From NCBI RefSeq assembly GCF_036588685.1, contig NC_086373.1:4588001-4652000 (forward strand): a stretch of 64,000 nucleotides of DNA. The letters are read 5' to 3'. This DNA comes from Mytilus trossulus (Eukaryota > Mollusca > Bivalvia > Mytilida > Mytilidae). Below the pieces are notes generated by a model. It was not told the DNA's origin. It did not search any database and saw only the letters and a list, made by a program, of their open reading frames with translations. Shown piece by piece: positions 50,246 to 62,067 of this stretch. The translations under genes and the position numbers were made by a program. The stretch's first letter is position 1; each line of letters begins with the position of its first letter.

Positions 50246-52165
50246 AGCCTCAAATACTTCACTGCAAATAGTATCATTCAACTGTAAAAGTATTAAATCA
50301 TGCAGTGCAACGGTTAGGGATCTGATTAGACAAAACGACTTTGTACTTATTCAATAACATTGGTTATTTGAAGGACAATTAAAAATGATAGGAGAAATTG
50401 ATGCAAATGTGAGCTATGCCGCTAAAGGGGTGGATAAGTATGATCCACTCCCACCGATATATTTGCTAAGAGGTTATGGAGGAGTAGCTATAATATGGAA
50501 AATGAATTTGGATAGTATAATTAAAACATTAGATGACGGAAGAGAGCGCGTATACAATGCGTGGAAGTCTTGGGGAAAGATAATAACAATCTGATATTAA
50601 TATCAATTTATTTGCCATCAACGGGAAGTCGAGACCATTATGAGGAATTTTAAGACACTATAGACCAACTTAATGAAATAGTGCTAAAATATCATTTCAC
50701 ACATTACATCATAATTGGAGGAGATCTAAACGAAGACTTAGGAAACATCGATAGAATAAATAAGAGAAAGGACTATCTGGAAAAATTTGTAAAAGAGACT
50801 GGGCTTAAATACGACAATGAAGGAAAGACATTCGTAGAGGTCAATGGAGAAGAATGCTCAGAACTGGACTACTTCCTACATAAACTTGGAAAAATCAAGC
50901 CAACACACAAGCAAGTGTTGAATAGCATTATGAACAACACGTCAGACCATCATCCTATAAAAATAAAAATATTATATGGAATCTCGAGTGATGCTGATTG
51001 CAAAAATCTAACTAAGGACTGTACAAACCGAGCTGTCAAATGGGATAAAGTTGATATTGACCTATATGTAGCCATTACAAATGAACAGTCAGATTCTGTA
51101 TTGAACATGCCGCTAGAAACATTAGAACAAGCTACATCCGTCTTAGAGCAGGTGCATGGATTTCTAAATGATGCTGCCACTACATGTGCCTCAAACAAAC
51201 CTAGGTACAACGCAAAACCTAAACTGAATGTATGGTCTGCAGATATAAAGTTAGCCCTAGATGAGATGCGTAAATATTATGCGCAGTGGGTCAAGCAAGG
51301 AAAAATAAAGGACCCTGAAAATTATATATACCAACAAAGATTGAGAACTAAAAAGGAATTTAGGCGACAGGTGCGAATTGAAAATGCTAAAGTCAAAGAT
51401 ACTGAGAAACAACGCATAATGGAAACAAGAACAAAGGATACAAAACTATTCCATCAACTTGTAAAGAGCAATAGAAAGCACAGGGGTAATACTATCATGG
51501 ATCTGCACGTAGGAGACATATGTATGTCTGGTGAGCAAAATATTATGGAAGGCTTCAAACAGCACTTTAGAAACTTAGCAACTCCAGAGGAATCTACAGT
51601 CTTAGAGAATAGACAATATCACCAGCAAGTAGAATATGAAATAGGATTAATTACGGAGATGGTGAAAGATAAGAATATACCACCGGCCACACTAGAAGAA
51701 CTACAAAAGGCTATCAAATCAATTAATAAAGGAAAATCAGCTGATATCTACGGAATCACTGTCGAACATATATTGCATGCAGGAAAAAATTTGGAAATGT
51801 TGCTACTGAACCTCATAAACTTAATATTCAAAGAAGGCAAGGTACCAGACATGCTAAAGGAGGGATTACTCCCTTTTAAGTTTAAGAACAAAGGCGAGAA
51901 AAACATAGCAACCAATTACAGAGGAATCACTGTATTACCTGTGTTAAACAAAGTGATAGAAACAATTGTGAAATTAAGGATCAACCCAACAGTTCTTATA
52001 ACACAAAATGTAACTCAACGAGGATTTACAGCAGGCTCAGGACCGGCAAATGCAGCATTACGGTCGAAGAAATATACCGTGAAGCCAAAGACAACAATCA
52101 AGAATATGAACTTGTACTGCTGGACGCAAAATCAGCCTTTGATGTATTCATACATTCCCATCTAA
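50246..52165 (+). pseudogene. LINE ORF2 first part: endonuclease and RT N-terminal half
   Basis: Endonuclease motifs in order: VSFNCKSIKS (about 50272), LIQ*HWLFEG with TAA at about 50354 in place of the usual Glu codon, GYGGVAIIWK, GGDLNED, ELDYFLHKLG and NTSDHHPI. A further frameshift and a stop lie at 50585-50655. RT blocks follow: NKGKSADIYGITVEHI, NYRGITVLPVLNKVIE and QRGFTAGSGPANAAL. A frameshift near 52065 moves the DAKSAFD box (the first catalytic Asp) into the next frame. The copy is inactive. Confidence 0.88.
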
Positions 52166-53739
52166 TGAAACGTCTCTTTCATGCTGGAATTTATGATAAA
52201 CACTGGACAATCATTCAGAGTATGCACACAAATGCAACAAGTGCAGTTAAATGGAATGGCAAAACTTCAGAGCTATTTAATGTACTACAAGGAGTACGCC
52301 AGGGAGGGGTCCGAAGTACGGATCTATACAAGCTTTACATCAATCCTCTACTTAACATGCTGGAAACATCAAATTTAGGATGTAGAATCGGAAATATACT
52401 CTGCAATACTAGCGCATGTGCAGATGATGTCGCACTCATGAGCAAAAAGACGACCGATATGCAAGTACAAATCAATATGGCAAACACTTTTGCTGGCATG
52501 GAAGGATATAAACTACAGCCCCAAAAAAGCGTCGCTATTAACATCAAACCTAAGCCATCAAAGAAAGACACGCTACTAGAAGAATATACATTAAATGAAG
52601 CTATTATGCCGAGAGTTGACTCAGCTATGCATTAAGGAATAATCCGAACGAACTCTTTGAAGCAAAATATCATAGCAAATATTGAGGAGAATATAAAAAA
52701 ATCAAGAAGAAGTGCTTATGCTCTACTTGGCAGTGGCTTCCATGGTGAAAATGGACTAGATATGGAAACTATAATACACCTGTTTAAAATCTATATCTTG
52801 CCCGTGTTATTATATGGAATAGATCTATTAACACCACAATCTCTGGATCTAGAGAAATTTGAGAAATTTCAAAAGAAAATGCTCAAACAACTGATGTCAC
52901 TTTCAACTAATACACCAGATCCGGCAATTAACATCTTGACGGGAATTCTACCAGTTGAAGCACAAATACACTTAAAGGTCATGACCCTATTCATAAATGT
53001 ATGTACCCAACCCAACGAAAGTTTAGAAAAACAACTAGCAAGGAGGCAATTGTGCATCAAGTCAATGAATAGTAACAGCTGGTTTATTAAAGTAAAAACA
53101 ATCATGTTAAAATACGATCTAGGAAATGCAAGTGAGTGGCTAGATATTCAGATGAAAAAGGATGAACTGTTAAATAAAGCTAAAGAAGGTATCAATGCCT
53201 ACTGGATTGAACGAACATCATCTCTAGCTAAGCTCTATAACGGCCTCAGATACCTCAACAGTGATATATTCATGCCAGGGAAGATACATCCAATATTACG
53301 AATCAAGCACCAATCTCCAAGAGACAGCAAGAGAGTACCCACCAAGATCAAACTATTAACTGGAACTTATATTCTACAACCTTTAAGATATAAGATATAC
53401 AAAGAAGGAGCCGAAGATCATTGTATAGCCTGTGACTGCAAAGAAGAGACATTAGAACATTTGCTTATAGAATGTGAAGCGTGGAATTACCTGCGAGATC
53501 CAATATTACAAACAATTAAGAACCTACTAACCACAAACGGGAATGTGCGAGTAGAAGATCCCACATGTGAAATGACAATTCAAGTATTAATGGACATTAC
53601 AAAAATACAAAAGATATACAGAATCACATCTGACCTGATATCTCAAATAGAATTCCAATCAAGAAGACTAGTGTTCCTCATACACAACGCACGATATCAA
53701 CTGGTGATGAAAGACCAAGCAAAGAAAAAGGCTGCCTGA
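52165..53739 (+). pseudogene. LINE ORF2 second part: RT catalytic box and C-terminal domain
   Basis: Continues the RT: GVRQGGVRSTDLYKLYINPL, then CADDVALMS, the catalytic Asp-Asp box, to a stop at 52633. From 52657 to 53739 it continues with YILPVLLYGIDLLTPQ (thumb) and a C-terminal CIACDCKEETLEHLLIEC Cys-His motif. Only short breaks separate the pieces. Confidence 0.87.
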
Positions 53740-54608
53740 GAATGGGGGCAAGGATGGGAGGACAGCAATGTAAAATTTTAAACAAAACATTTTAAAAATG
53801 TATTCGAGTTAATACTAAACTTAACAGTATAATCCTTCTTATTAAATCTTAAGAGTTTCAGTTCATAAATATTCTGTGAATTAACTATAAATAGTTGTAA
53901 AAACATCATCTTACTAATTGTTCTCATAATACACAGCGAATAATTTAGTGTTAAATTAACTTTAAAGATAAAAAGAAGAATTTTAAAGGGCAAAGACCAA
54001 AATCTTTTTATTTTTATTTCATCTGGTTAATTATCTAAAAAGTGAATATGTAACCTAATCTGTAAATGTTATCATATTAAATATCGATTAGTAACCAAAA
54101 ATAATAAACAAAATAAAAAAAGTTTTAAAAAATTAATAATAAAATATATAAAAAATAACTGCTAAAAGTAAAATCAAAATTTTTCCTTTAATTGCATGTT
54201 TAAAGTATTAAACTGTAAACTTCCCATGTAAAATTCAAAATAAAATATGTAAACCTCCTTTGTAAAAACACATAAAGACTTAAAAAAAAATGTAAATATA
54301 GTGTATATATAATGTTGTTGTTTTACGATTGTTAATTTATTCTTCATGTATATATTATTTTTTATTTTCTTTGGTGGTGGAACTGTTCGACATACGGAAG
54401 TATGGTTACCCTACAAAGGGTGTAAAGATCCAGAGAAGAAGAAGAAGTTTAGTACAATTGAAATAAAGCCTCCTTAAAGATGAGAAGAAAAATACAGTGT
54501 AAAACCTCTTTTCACTTTCATATACATCAACTTTGCCTGTTCATTCATTTTTAGTTTTTCCCATTAAGTTTGATTTTATCAAATATACTAGTATCTGAGA
54601 GATGAAAG

Positions 54609-55190
54609 GAGTAGGGGCAATAAGGCCCTTATTTGGCCCAAAAAATACTGCAAATTTAAAAGTTATCTTACATATTCTTAATTTACTGAAACCTTGACTA
54701 AGGTATTCGGGACTATGAAAAACAAAACGAATTTGACATCGAACAAGTTACCATGACAACAAATCAAGACTTAATTTGTACATTTTGTTAATTTTGTTAA
54801 TTTTCCTTGTTTTTTCATCAAATTTAAAGTATATTTTAGATTGAAAAAGTATGCGCGCACCCAAGAAACAACTTTATATTTGGTGAGATTGTGCCAATAC
54901 TAGTAGTTATAATAAAGCTTCTGTTAAATTATTTTGTTGTTTCTCGGCTGCGCAGGTTGTTTCACAACGGAAATAAAGATAGAAAAGTGCATAAATTCTG
55001 TATTTTTCATCGTTTTTTGGGAAAGTAGTACACAATATGACGTAATTGTGACGTCATCAGATAAAAATCTTTATGTTTTTCATTTATATTTCTTGATTCT
55101 ATGCATTGTTAAACATTATGTGCCAATTTGAAATAGTTATCAAAACTTTTATTTTCTTGGGCCAAAACAAGGCCTTAATGCCCCTACTCT
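54609..55190. mobile_element. MITE with AGTAGGGGCA ends
   Basis: Inverted ends: AGTAGGGGCAATAAGGCCC..TTTGGCCCAA at left and the complement of TTGGGCCAAAACAAGGCC..TGCCCCTACT at right, about 34 bases with few mismatches. The target duplication is not clear. No transposase ORF. It lies just 3' of the LINE ending near 54450. Confidence 0.7.
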
Positions 55191-55389
55191 TATAGGATAG
55201 AATTTAGGATACTACATAGAAAAAAAATCAACTCTAACCAATGTATACCCTATTTTTGGTTTACCTTGCAAACATCATGATAATGCTCATCCATTTCCAT
55301 AATCAGGAGCAGTCGTCCTTCTTTGTCTGTTTCAGCTCTGTTTCATAACAACATCAAATCAAGATGTGCACCTGCTCAGGTGATCGGTC

Positions 55390-55445
55390 TGAATAAATAA
55401 ACGGTACCAATTTTCTTGCACCAGATGCGCATTTCGACAATACAT
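55390..55445 (-). ncRNA. 5'-truncated hammerhead element
   Basis: Minus strand keeps the second half of the 58772 type: CATGTATTGTC, GAAA, TGCGCATC, TGGTGC, then GCAAGAAAATTGGTACCG. The CTGAAGA core and the 5' side of stem I are missing, so it cannot fold. Confidence 0.65.
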
Positions 55446-55664
55446 GTGTCTGAACCTGGAACTGAATAGTTAACATTGCTCCCGTTTTTTTAGCTGTTGT
55501 AACTGCTGTACTTTCACTGAATGGTGATTCATCAGAGCCTGTTGTTTAAGTCTCTCATATCATCTTCAGTTTATTATGCATACTTCTGTCATATTCATTA
55601 GTGATAAATCTCCAGCTCTCATCGCTTTTTCTTCATATCAACTGTGAAAACAGTCCTGCTTGTC

Positions 55665-55890
55665 TACACTTTGGAAAAAGTAAAATCACTAAAATACTGA
55701 CCTTCGAGGAAACATCAAAACAGAAAGTCCCAATCAAATGGCAAAATCAAATGATAAAACACATCATACGAATGGACAACAACTGTCATATTCCTGACTT
55801 GGTACAGGCATTTTAAAATGTAGAAAATGGTGGATTGAACCTGTTTTTTAGCGCTAAATCTGTCACTTGTACGACAGTCGCATTATCTTA
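55665..55890 (+). repeat. Dispersed repeat, family C
   Basis: AAAATCACTAAAATACTGACC...CAACTGTCATATTCCTGACTTGGTACAGGC...GGTGGATTGAACCTG...CACTTGTACGACAGTCGCAT, a near full-length copy. Confidence 0.7.
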
Positions 55891-55894
55891 AGCT

Positions 55895-56399
55895 TAATAG
55901 TCTTCTTCCTCTATGCTTCCACAACTCATTAGGTCCCTAGCGCTTCTCATACTGTCTGCACTTTAGAGACCTAGCACCTTACTTCAATCATCAATCACCA
56001 CGTCCTCGCGTCCTCCATTCTCGTTGAATTTAATCGTCTACAAGCTGCTGGTATTTTCCCATCTTTCTTTCGTTTGCCTCATCCATCCTTTCTTCCCACG
56101 TGATTGTCAGTTCCAGTAATTAGACTGTCTGCCGTGTCCCCTGTGATCAGAACACAATATATGGTTTACGCAATGTTGATGCTATTTCTGATGAAAACAC
56201 GTTCGTTGCTGAATGTCGGCAGTCATCTTCCAGCAGTCTGTTGCTGTTGCGAGAATCCACAGGCATTCTAGTGTTCTGTCTTTGCTCCGTCCAACCTCGC
56301 CATTATTTTCAGTAAATTATCATGTCACCATTTGAAAACACCATCCTTCAGGCCTAGGGCTATTGGAAATGATAACAACATTTTGTCCTTGCATATGAT
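55895..56399. other. Intergenic DNA of somewhat higher GC, unexplained
   Basis: C- and T-rich plus strand (CCTCGCGTCCTCC, CCCATCTTTC) unlike the AT-rich surroundings. All frames contain stops. It may be an old element but has no recognisable ends. Confidence 0.3.
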
Positions 56400-56637
56400 A
56401 CAGGGGCCTCAATGTCCGATTGGTGTAAGTAATCTAGCCTGTGAAGACTAACGCTTTGGTTCGAACCAAGCACATGGTAGATGTGCTCGACTTCAATCTT
56501 AATTGACAAAGATTGTCAGATTTCCCACTGAAGGTCAGTGGTTTCTTTTCAGATTCCTTCACCAATTAAACCTGACCGCCATGAAATATCTTCATAATGC
56601 TGAAAGTGGCCTAAAACACTAATCAATTAATTGGACC
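56400..56637 (+). mobile_element. tRNA-derived SINE
   Basis: Begins GGGGCCTCAATGTCCGATTGG (degenerate A box region), has a B box-like GGTTCGAACC at 56458-56467, a middle CTGAAGGTCAGTGGTTTCTT, and a 3' part AACCTGACCGCCATGAAAT...GAAAGTGGCCTAAAACACTAATCAATTAA. This tail is a familiar shape for widespread mollusc SINEs. It is diverged, so an old copy. Confidence 0.65.
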
Positions 56638-56974
56638 TAAAGTGCTTATTTGATCTTCAACCAATCAATCCCCATGTATAGAGATTTGAATAGAATTTTT
56701 AGGAGATCATAGTAGGAAACTCGCTCAGTATCCCTCCATAATCAAAATCTTGCTTTAGGCAAAGGTCGTGTTTCTAGCCCCTTGCCAACTTATTTGACAT
56801 CGTTGCTAGTGCATACCTATTGCAATTATATACCTGCTCTCTTCTTTTATTTAATGTATTTCCTGCTGTACTAGATACGGTCTCTTGCTTTTCTGCTGTG
56901 TCAAATCTTGGTTTTCATGTTAAACCAAATCGTTGTCTGTCCCCTGATTGTAACACCAAAAATGACACTGGTAC

Positions 56975-57165
56975 TAGATATAGGAAGATGTGGTGTGAGT
57001 GCCAATGAGACAACTCTCCATCCAAATAACAATTTAAAAAGTAAACCATTATAGGTTAAAGTACGGCCTTCAACACGGAGCCTTGGCTCACACCGAACAA
57101 CAAGCTATAAAGGGCCCCAAAATTACTAGTGTAAAACCATTCAAACGGGAAAACCAACGGTCTAA
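56975..57165 (+). repeat. Dispersed repeat, family A
   Basis: GATGTGGTGTGAGTGCCAATGAGACAACTCTCC...GTACGGCCTTCAACACGG...AGCTATAAAGGGCCCC. Confidence 0.7.
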
Positions 57166-57169
57166 TAGT

Positions 57170-58734
57170 CTTGTCTCTGCCTCTATCACTATATCCTCTT
57201 ATATAAGTCAACGATCTGAGTGGCACTCGCTGCTTAGTCCCTGCACTATGCAAGCCAATGCTGCTGAGTTTCATTGGAACACCAAGCCATCGTCTGAGAC
57301 AAGGACTGATCTTCCCTCTTAAACCTCAACTTTCCATATAGGAAACTCATTTAGCAATAACGATCATAATATCCTTGGTTGATATATCCAATAAAATTGA
57401 GAATGGAATTTGAATTTCGTTCCTCCTCCTTCTTATAATATTACTGTCTTTGCTATCACACACATGCCTTTTATAAATGCATCATTGGTGATTGCCTTAT
57501 ACCTGAGTGTCTCCTACTGGCAGTCTCCACGGACAGAGGTTTATGGCTGCTGTCATTAATATCTTTGACACAGTACATCCTGTTGTGTATATCCCTGCTT
57601 ATAAGCCTCTGCTATTTCCTTTAAATTCCTTCTGTGAATTTCATTTCGTTATGATCAAAGTGTGACCCTGATAACAGATACAATATGGTACTTATTCAAT
57701 GTCATTTTTACCAGTTTATGAGGTATGGACTCAAAAGACTAAGCAATATCTAGCCAAAGTACTGTTCAGTTGCTTTCTTCTCCTTTGTCCCAATTAAGAT
57801 GTTTTAAAACATTAGTGCGTTTATTAATACATCCTGAAACCTCAGGCATGCCTCCTCTCTGAACTGATATGCTCAGTATTAGTTGCTAAGCAAGAATATT
57901 GTGTCATCCTCTTCGATTAAACAGATAAGATTTAATTTATATGCAATATATGTAATCCTTTATCATTTAATTTTTTTTTTATAGATATGTTGATTTGAAA
58001 TTTATAGGTTTAAAAAAAAACTTTATTGGTGAAAATATGTGAAAAAAAGAATACTAACTGAAAGGAATAGCAACTTTTTATCAGGATCAGTTTATTGAAA
58101 TTGAACACAAGGATGACCTAAAGCTTTGAAAAATTAAGGATTTCAGTCGTATGATAAACTTCCCATTCTGAATTAATAACATATCCTTTGTCCTGACATA
58201 CAGGATTTACATATCACAGCTGATACAATATGCCAGAACATGTCCCCCTTATAGCAATAACAAAAAGGAGGTATATTCATAACTGAAAAACATCTCCAGC
58301 ATAGTTGCAAGGAAGAAAGATTTCATGGTTACCCTTAGGGACGACATCAACAGTTCAATGAAGGTTAAAAAACATAATTTACATAGTTTTTTCATTTACC
58401 CCCTACCCCCTTCTTAACTTAATTTGGGAAAAAATTATTGACCCATATGGATATATGTAAAAATCAATGTCAGATAACCAAATCTTGCAGCAGTTCAACC
58501 CCCACCCCCAAACTATTTGAATTAAGTTTTTTTTTTTTTTTTTTTTTTTTTTATCTTACATTGATCTTTTGATGTCTTCCCTTAAAATTAGTGGAATACT
58601 AGAACACTTCAATTTCATAACTAACTAGAAATTATTATGAATTAAGGAATGTATCTCCCTCATGCAAAGCTCTGATTCCTTTCACAGATTTGGCTATACT
58701 TTTTTGGACCTTTTGGATTATAGCTCTTCATCTT
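57170..58734. other. Intergenic DNA, nothing recognised
   Basis: Short ORFs without motifs and a poly(T) run at 58521-58553; no supported gene. Confidence 0.4.
58521..58553. repeat. Poly(T) run
   Basis: About 30 consecutive T; it could be the reverse of a poly(A) retroposon tail but nothing adjacent supports that. Confidence 0.8.
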
Positions 58735-58850
58735 TTATATAAGCTTTGGATTTCAAATATTTTGGCCACGAGCATCACTGAAGAGACATGTATTGTCGAA
58801 ATGCGCATCTGGTGCAAGAAAATTGGTACTGTTAATTTTATTTATAACTA
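58735..58850 (+). ncRNA. Dispersed element with an intact hammerhead ribozyme (58772-58815)
   Basis: Stem I is GCATCA (58772-58777) with TGGTGC (58810-58815), all six paired. The core is CTGAAGA (58778-58784). Stem II is GACA with TGTC around loop TGTAT, then GAAA (58798-58801). Stem III is A-U and T-A around GCGC, with cleavage predicted after C58809 (AUC triplet). Relative to the 577-bp array, the outermost pair of stem I changes from A-U to G-C on both sides. The flank GCAAGAAAATTGGTAC is shared with the truncated copy near 55395. Confidence 0.85.
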
Positions 58851-59399
58851 GCATATGATTGCTTATATCCACTTCATTTGAACTAGGGTGGATAGTTATC
58901 TCATTTTCTAAATTATAATCCTGGTACCTTTGATAACTATTTCAATCATATCATACACTTTATTTTTATATAAAAGGTATTTTAACTTTGTAATAGATCC
59001 AACCTTTCCATTGAAGTCCATCTGGCATGTTTATCATCTTTTCAGCTTTGCATTTTCAACTGACGTTTTAGTTTTATTATGGGGAATGCATTTGAATTCT
59101 GAGCAGGTGATCTTACACATGGTAGTGCGTTGGGTCATACTTCTGTTTAAAGTTGATTCATCCAGTTGGTTTTACTTGTCTGTGTGGACATAAAATATAT
59201 TTTCAACTGGCATCAGTATGATGACTTTATACTTTAAAATAAATGCTTAATACGTTCAAAGCACTCAAGTAACACAATTCATTTTCTCAAATGGTGTAGA
59301 ATTATGGGAACACAATTGTTTGTCATCCTTTTTGGATCAGACCTTACTATCAAGATGTTATGAGGGCACATGGTAATCTATGCAGATGAAACTCAATTT

Positions 59400-59570
59400 T
59401 TAAGTTGTTCTTTAACAACACAGACTTTTGGATCCTCAATGCTCTTCAACTTTGTACTTGTTTGGCTTTATAAATATTTTGATATGAGCGTCACTGATGA
59501 GTCTTATGTAGACGAAAAGCGCATCTGGCATACTAAATTATAATCCTGGTACTTTTGATTACTATTATAG
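59400..59570 (+). ncRNA. Dispersed element with a degenerate hammerhead (59488-59531)
   Basis: Core CTGATGA (59494-59500), stem II GTCT/AGAC with loop TATGT, and GAAA (59514-59517) are intact. Stem I GCGTCA/TGGCAT has one mismatch, and pair 15.2-16.2 in stem III is A-A. Flanks (CTTCAACTTTGTACTTG..TGGCTTTATAA upstream, AATTATAATCCTGGTAC downstream) match the minus-strand copy at 870-1040, so this is a dispersed repeat family. It is probably weak or inactive. Confidence 0.75.
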
Positions 59571-60650
59571 ATGCCTCTTTAACCTCAAGTTTTGAGCATA
59601 TAGATTCTTTATGTTTGCAAATGACAAACAAACAAACAATGTTTCAATTAATTTTTTAACATATAATGATGGAACTTGTCACACTAAGAACAGTCAAAGG
59701 TTTTATGTTTCTCACATACTTATTTGTTAAAGAAAATGCACATATATATACAAATGTATTGACATTATAACAAACAATATTTGAGTTAAAACATTTATTT
59801 AAATAAAAGCTAGGATTTCAACAAAATACAAAAATGTAAATTTGTAAAAAAAAATCAATAAGGATTTTAGCATTATGCAATAATGTAAATAAGTAAAAAA
59901 CAACAAGAAATTGATAATGACATAAGTCTATGGAATGTATAGTAATGGATATATATCGAAACTATCACCATCTCCGCATTAATGTATGGTTTGCACTTAC
60001 TTGAAATAATGCAATCTCCAATGGTCAAGAATTTCATTCAATTTTTATTCAATAGCAAAAGTCATTAATTTCTTTTCTTTATATATTGCATATTTGTAAC
60101 GGCATATTAAGAATAAAGATATGTAACCTTTCAAATTGTGACTTGTTATAATTACATTCTAATATTTACAACATTGAAATTTTACAACATGAAAGAAAAT
60201 AAAATAGAAAACCAGGCTGAATATTAAGATTCCTTATAAAAAATGATGTTTTTTCTTCTTCAGATACACACTTTATTTTTTTCACCTAACATATTTTATT
60301 CAAACTTATTTTTTTCCCAAGGTTTTAGTTTATCTGAATATATATGATATTATATATCATTATTCTATGTCTATACGACAACTAATATGTATTATGGTGC
60401 ACTAATAGTACCATTGATATCAAAGATGAAAAAAAATATATATGCTCATATGAATTTTTAGTGTCATGATATTCTTCACTTAGAATTTTGACATTGCTTT
60501 TATCTAGCACTTCAGATCATGAATTTACATAATATAAAATTAAATATGGCACTTTCACTACAAATGTGTATACAAAAAAACTATACATATAATGAGTATA
60601 AACACAATAAAATACAATGTTTACTCTCTATTTGCACATACTATAGTCCA

Positions 60651-60796
60651 GTTTTATGACCCAATAACAAGTATATTGTTTTATGACCAAATAACAAGTA
60701 TATTGTTTTATCACCCAATAACAAGTATATTGTTTTATGACCAAATAACAAGTATATTGTTTTATCACCCAATAACAAGTATATTGTTTTATGACC
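60651..60796. repeat. 27-bp minisatellite
   Basis: Five to six copies of a 27-base unit (CCAATAACAAGTATATTG...TTTATGAC). Units alternate between TGACCA and TCACCC variants, making a 54-bp higher-order unit. It reads as an open frame (YDQITSILF repeats) only because the unit length is a multiple of three. Confidence 0.85.
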
Positions 60797-60959
60797 CAGA
60801 AATACGCATTATATAATATGTAATCTCAATAAAAAATAGTGGACACACTGAAAGTGAAATGTCTGACCTGTGGTTCTCATATCATATAATCATCATGATT
60901 GAATATAATGTTGAGTCTGTAATATGAAGCTTTCAATACAAGTATCACATAAACTTAAT

Positions 60960-61215
60960 AGTATAGATAATCAGTGCAAATGAGGTCAAGGTCAGATAAA
61001 CCCTTCTACAGAAATGGCCACCTTACAATTAAATTATGCACCAAATACAGTTTAAAAAAATATAAACCATGCAATCAATTTAATTCTTTAAACAGAGATA
61101 ACCCTGTAAATTTAACATGGCTCAAAAGAACTATGAAAAATAAAGGCAACAGCAAGTGAACCATGAAAGACAGTAGACCTAACAAACATTCCATACACAA
61201 AATACATTTGCCCTT
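60960..61215. repeat. Degenerate repeat related to 8080-8560
   Basis: AATGAGGTCAAGGTCAGATAAACCC and GAACCATGAAAGACAG...CATTCCATACACAAAATAC recur from the 8080-8560 family. Confidence 0.45.
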
Positions 61216-62067
61216 AAGGTTGAAGTATCTATGATATAAATTTGACAAGACAACTTGAACTTGCTCACTGATCAATGAAATGAGTTCATTTCTGCTACCA
61301 CTTTATCATAATCCTATGTCACACATTCTGCAACCTTTGATGCATGCAAGACAAACACTAAAATTACTATTAAATAGCATATAACTTATGTTATGTACTA
61401 TAACATTTTTACATGACATGCTACAGTTTAGTTGTGAACAACCCACTTGCAATAATATAACATGGCAAATTACCATTGCCTTTTGTTTTGAGTATCATGT
61501 ATTAACATTGTTTCAAGTTTGATTGATGGACTGATTGGTAATTGCTTTATGCCACATCATTTAAGTTTAATAATCATGTTCAGGTGATTGAGAAAACCAA
61601 ATTTGCTTGTAAAGTTTTCCTATTTTCCTTTTTTTCATAAATTTTAATTAAAATTCTTTTTTTTATCTTCGGACATGAAAGAAGACCTTGGACCAAACTT
61701 TAAATTTGACTTCTATAGTTTATGTGATGTGCTTCTAAGGAATGTCAAACACCAATAAAATATCCAATTTTTACATATAAAACTTTTTTTTAGCACACAG
61801 TGTGTATAAATGTGTAATTATGGATTTGAATGTGGATAATTCGACTACAGTGCAATATAGGAACTGAATAAATATTACACAAGAAAAATGTGTCATTGTG
61901 TTATATTTTTTTGATTAATTGATTATAACTTCCAAGGCAATTCCCAATATGCTGTTTCTTTACGAGCTGAGCTTTTGAAATTTTAGTTGGAATGCTTAAG
62001 AAATGTCTTATCTTTGTCTCCAAACACAGTTTAAATCTAAAATAAATATCTTCCTAACAATCATTGT

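Larger units (their letters stand above)
49200..54450 (+). mobile_element. LINE with ORF1 and ORF2, near full length, degraded
   Basis: Plus-strand retrotransposon of about 5.2 kb: an ORF1-like frame (49280-50200), ORF2 with endonuclease and RT (about 50246-53739), a 3'UTR, and an end in a short GAA microsatellite (54434-54450). The 5' boundary is approximate and I found no target duplication. It lies between fucosidase D and E. By family it is an APE-type LINE; the clade is not assigned. Confidence 0.85.
59775..62067 (-). other. 3' flank or long 3'UTR of fucosidase copy E
   Basis: Collinear with the downstream flank of copy D and ending at the same AATAAATGTT motif on the minus strand near 59783. 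It contains a 27-bp minisatellite (60651-60796) and a degenerate dispersed repeat (60960-61215). No ORF here looks like a gene. Confidence 0.4.

Noticed and set aside
60592-60816. 74-codon ORF with YDQITSILF repeats
   Set aside because: Translation of a 27-bp minisatellite; unit length divisible by three keeps the frame open.
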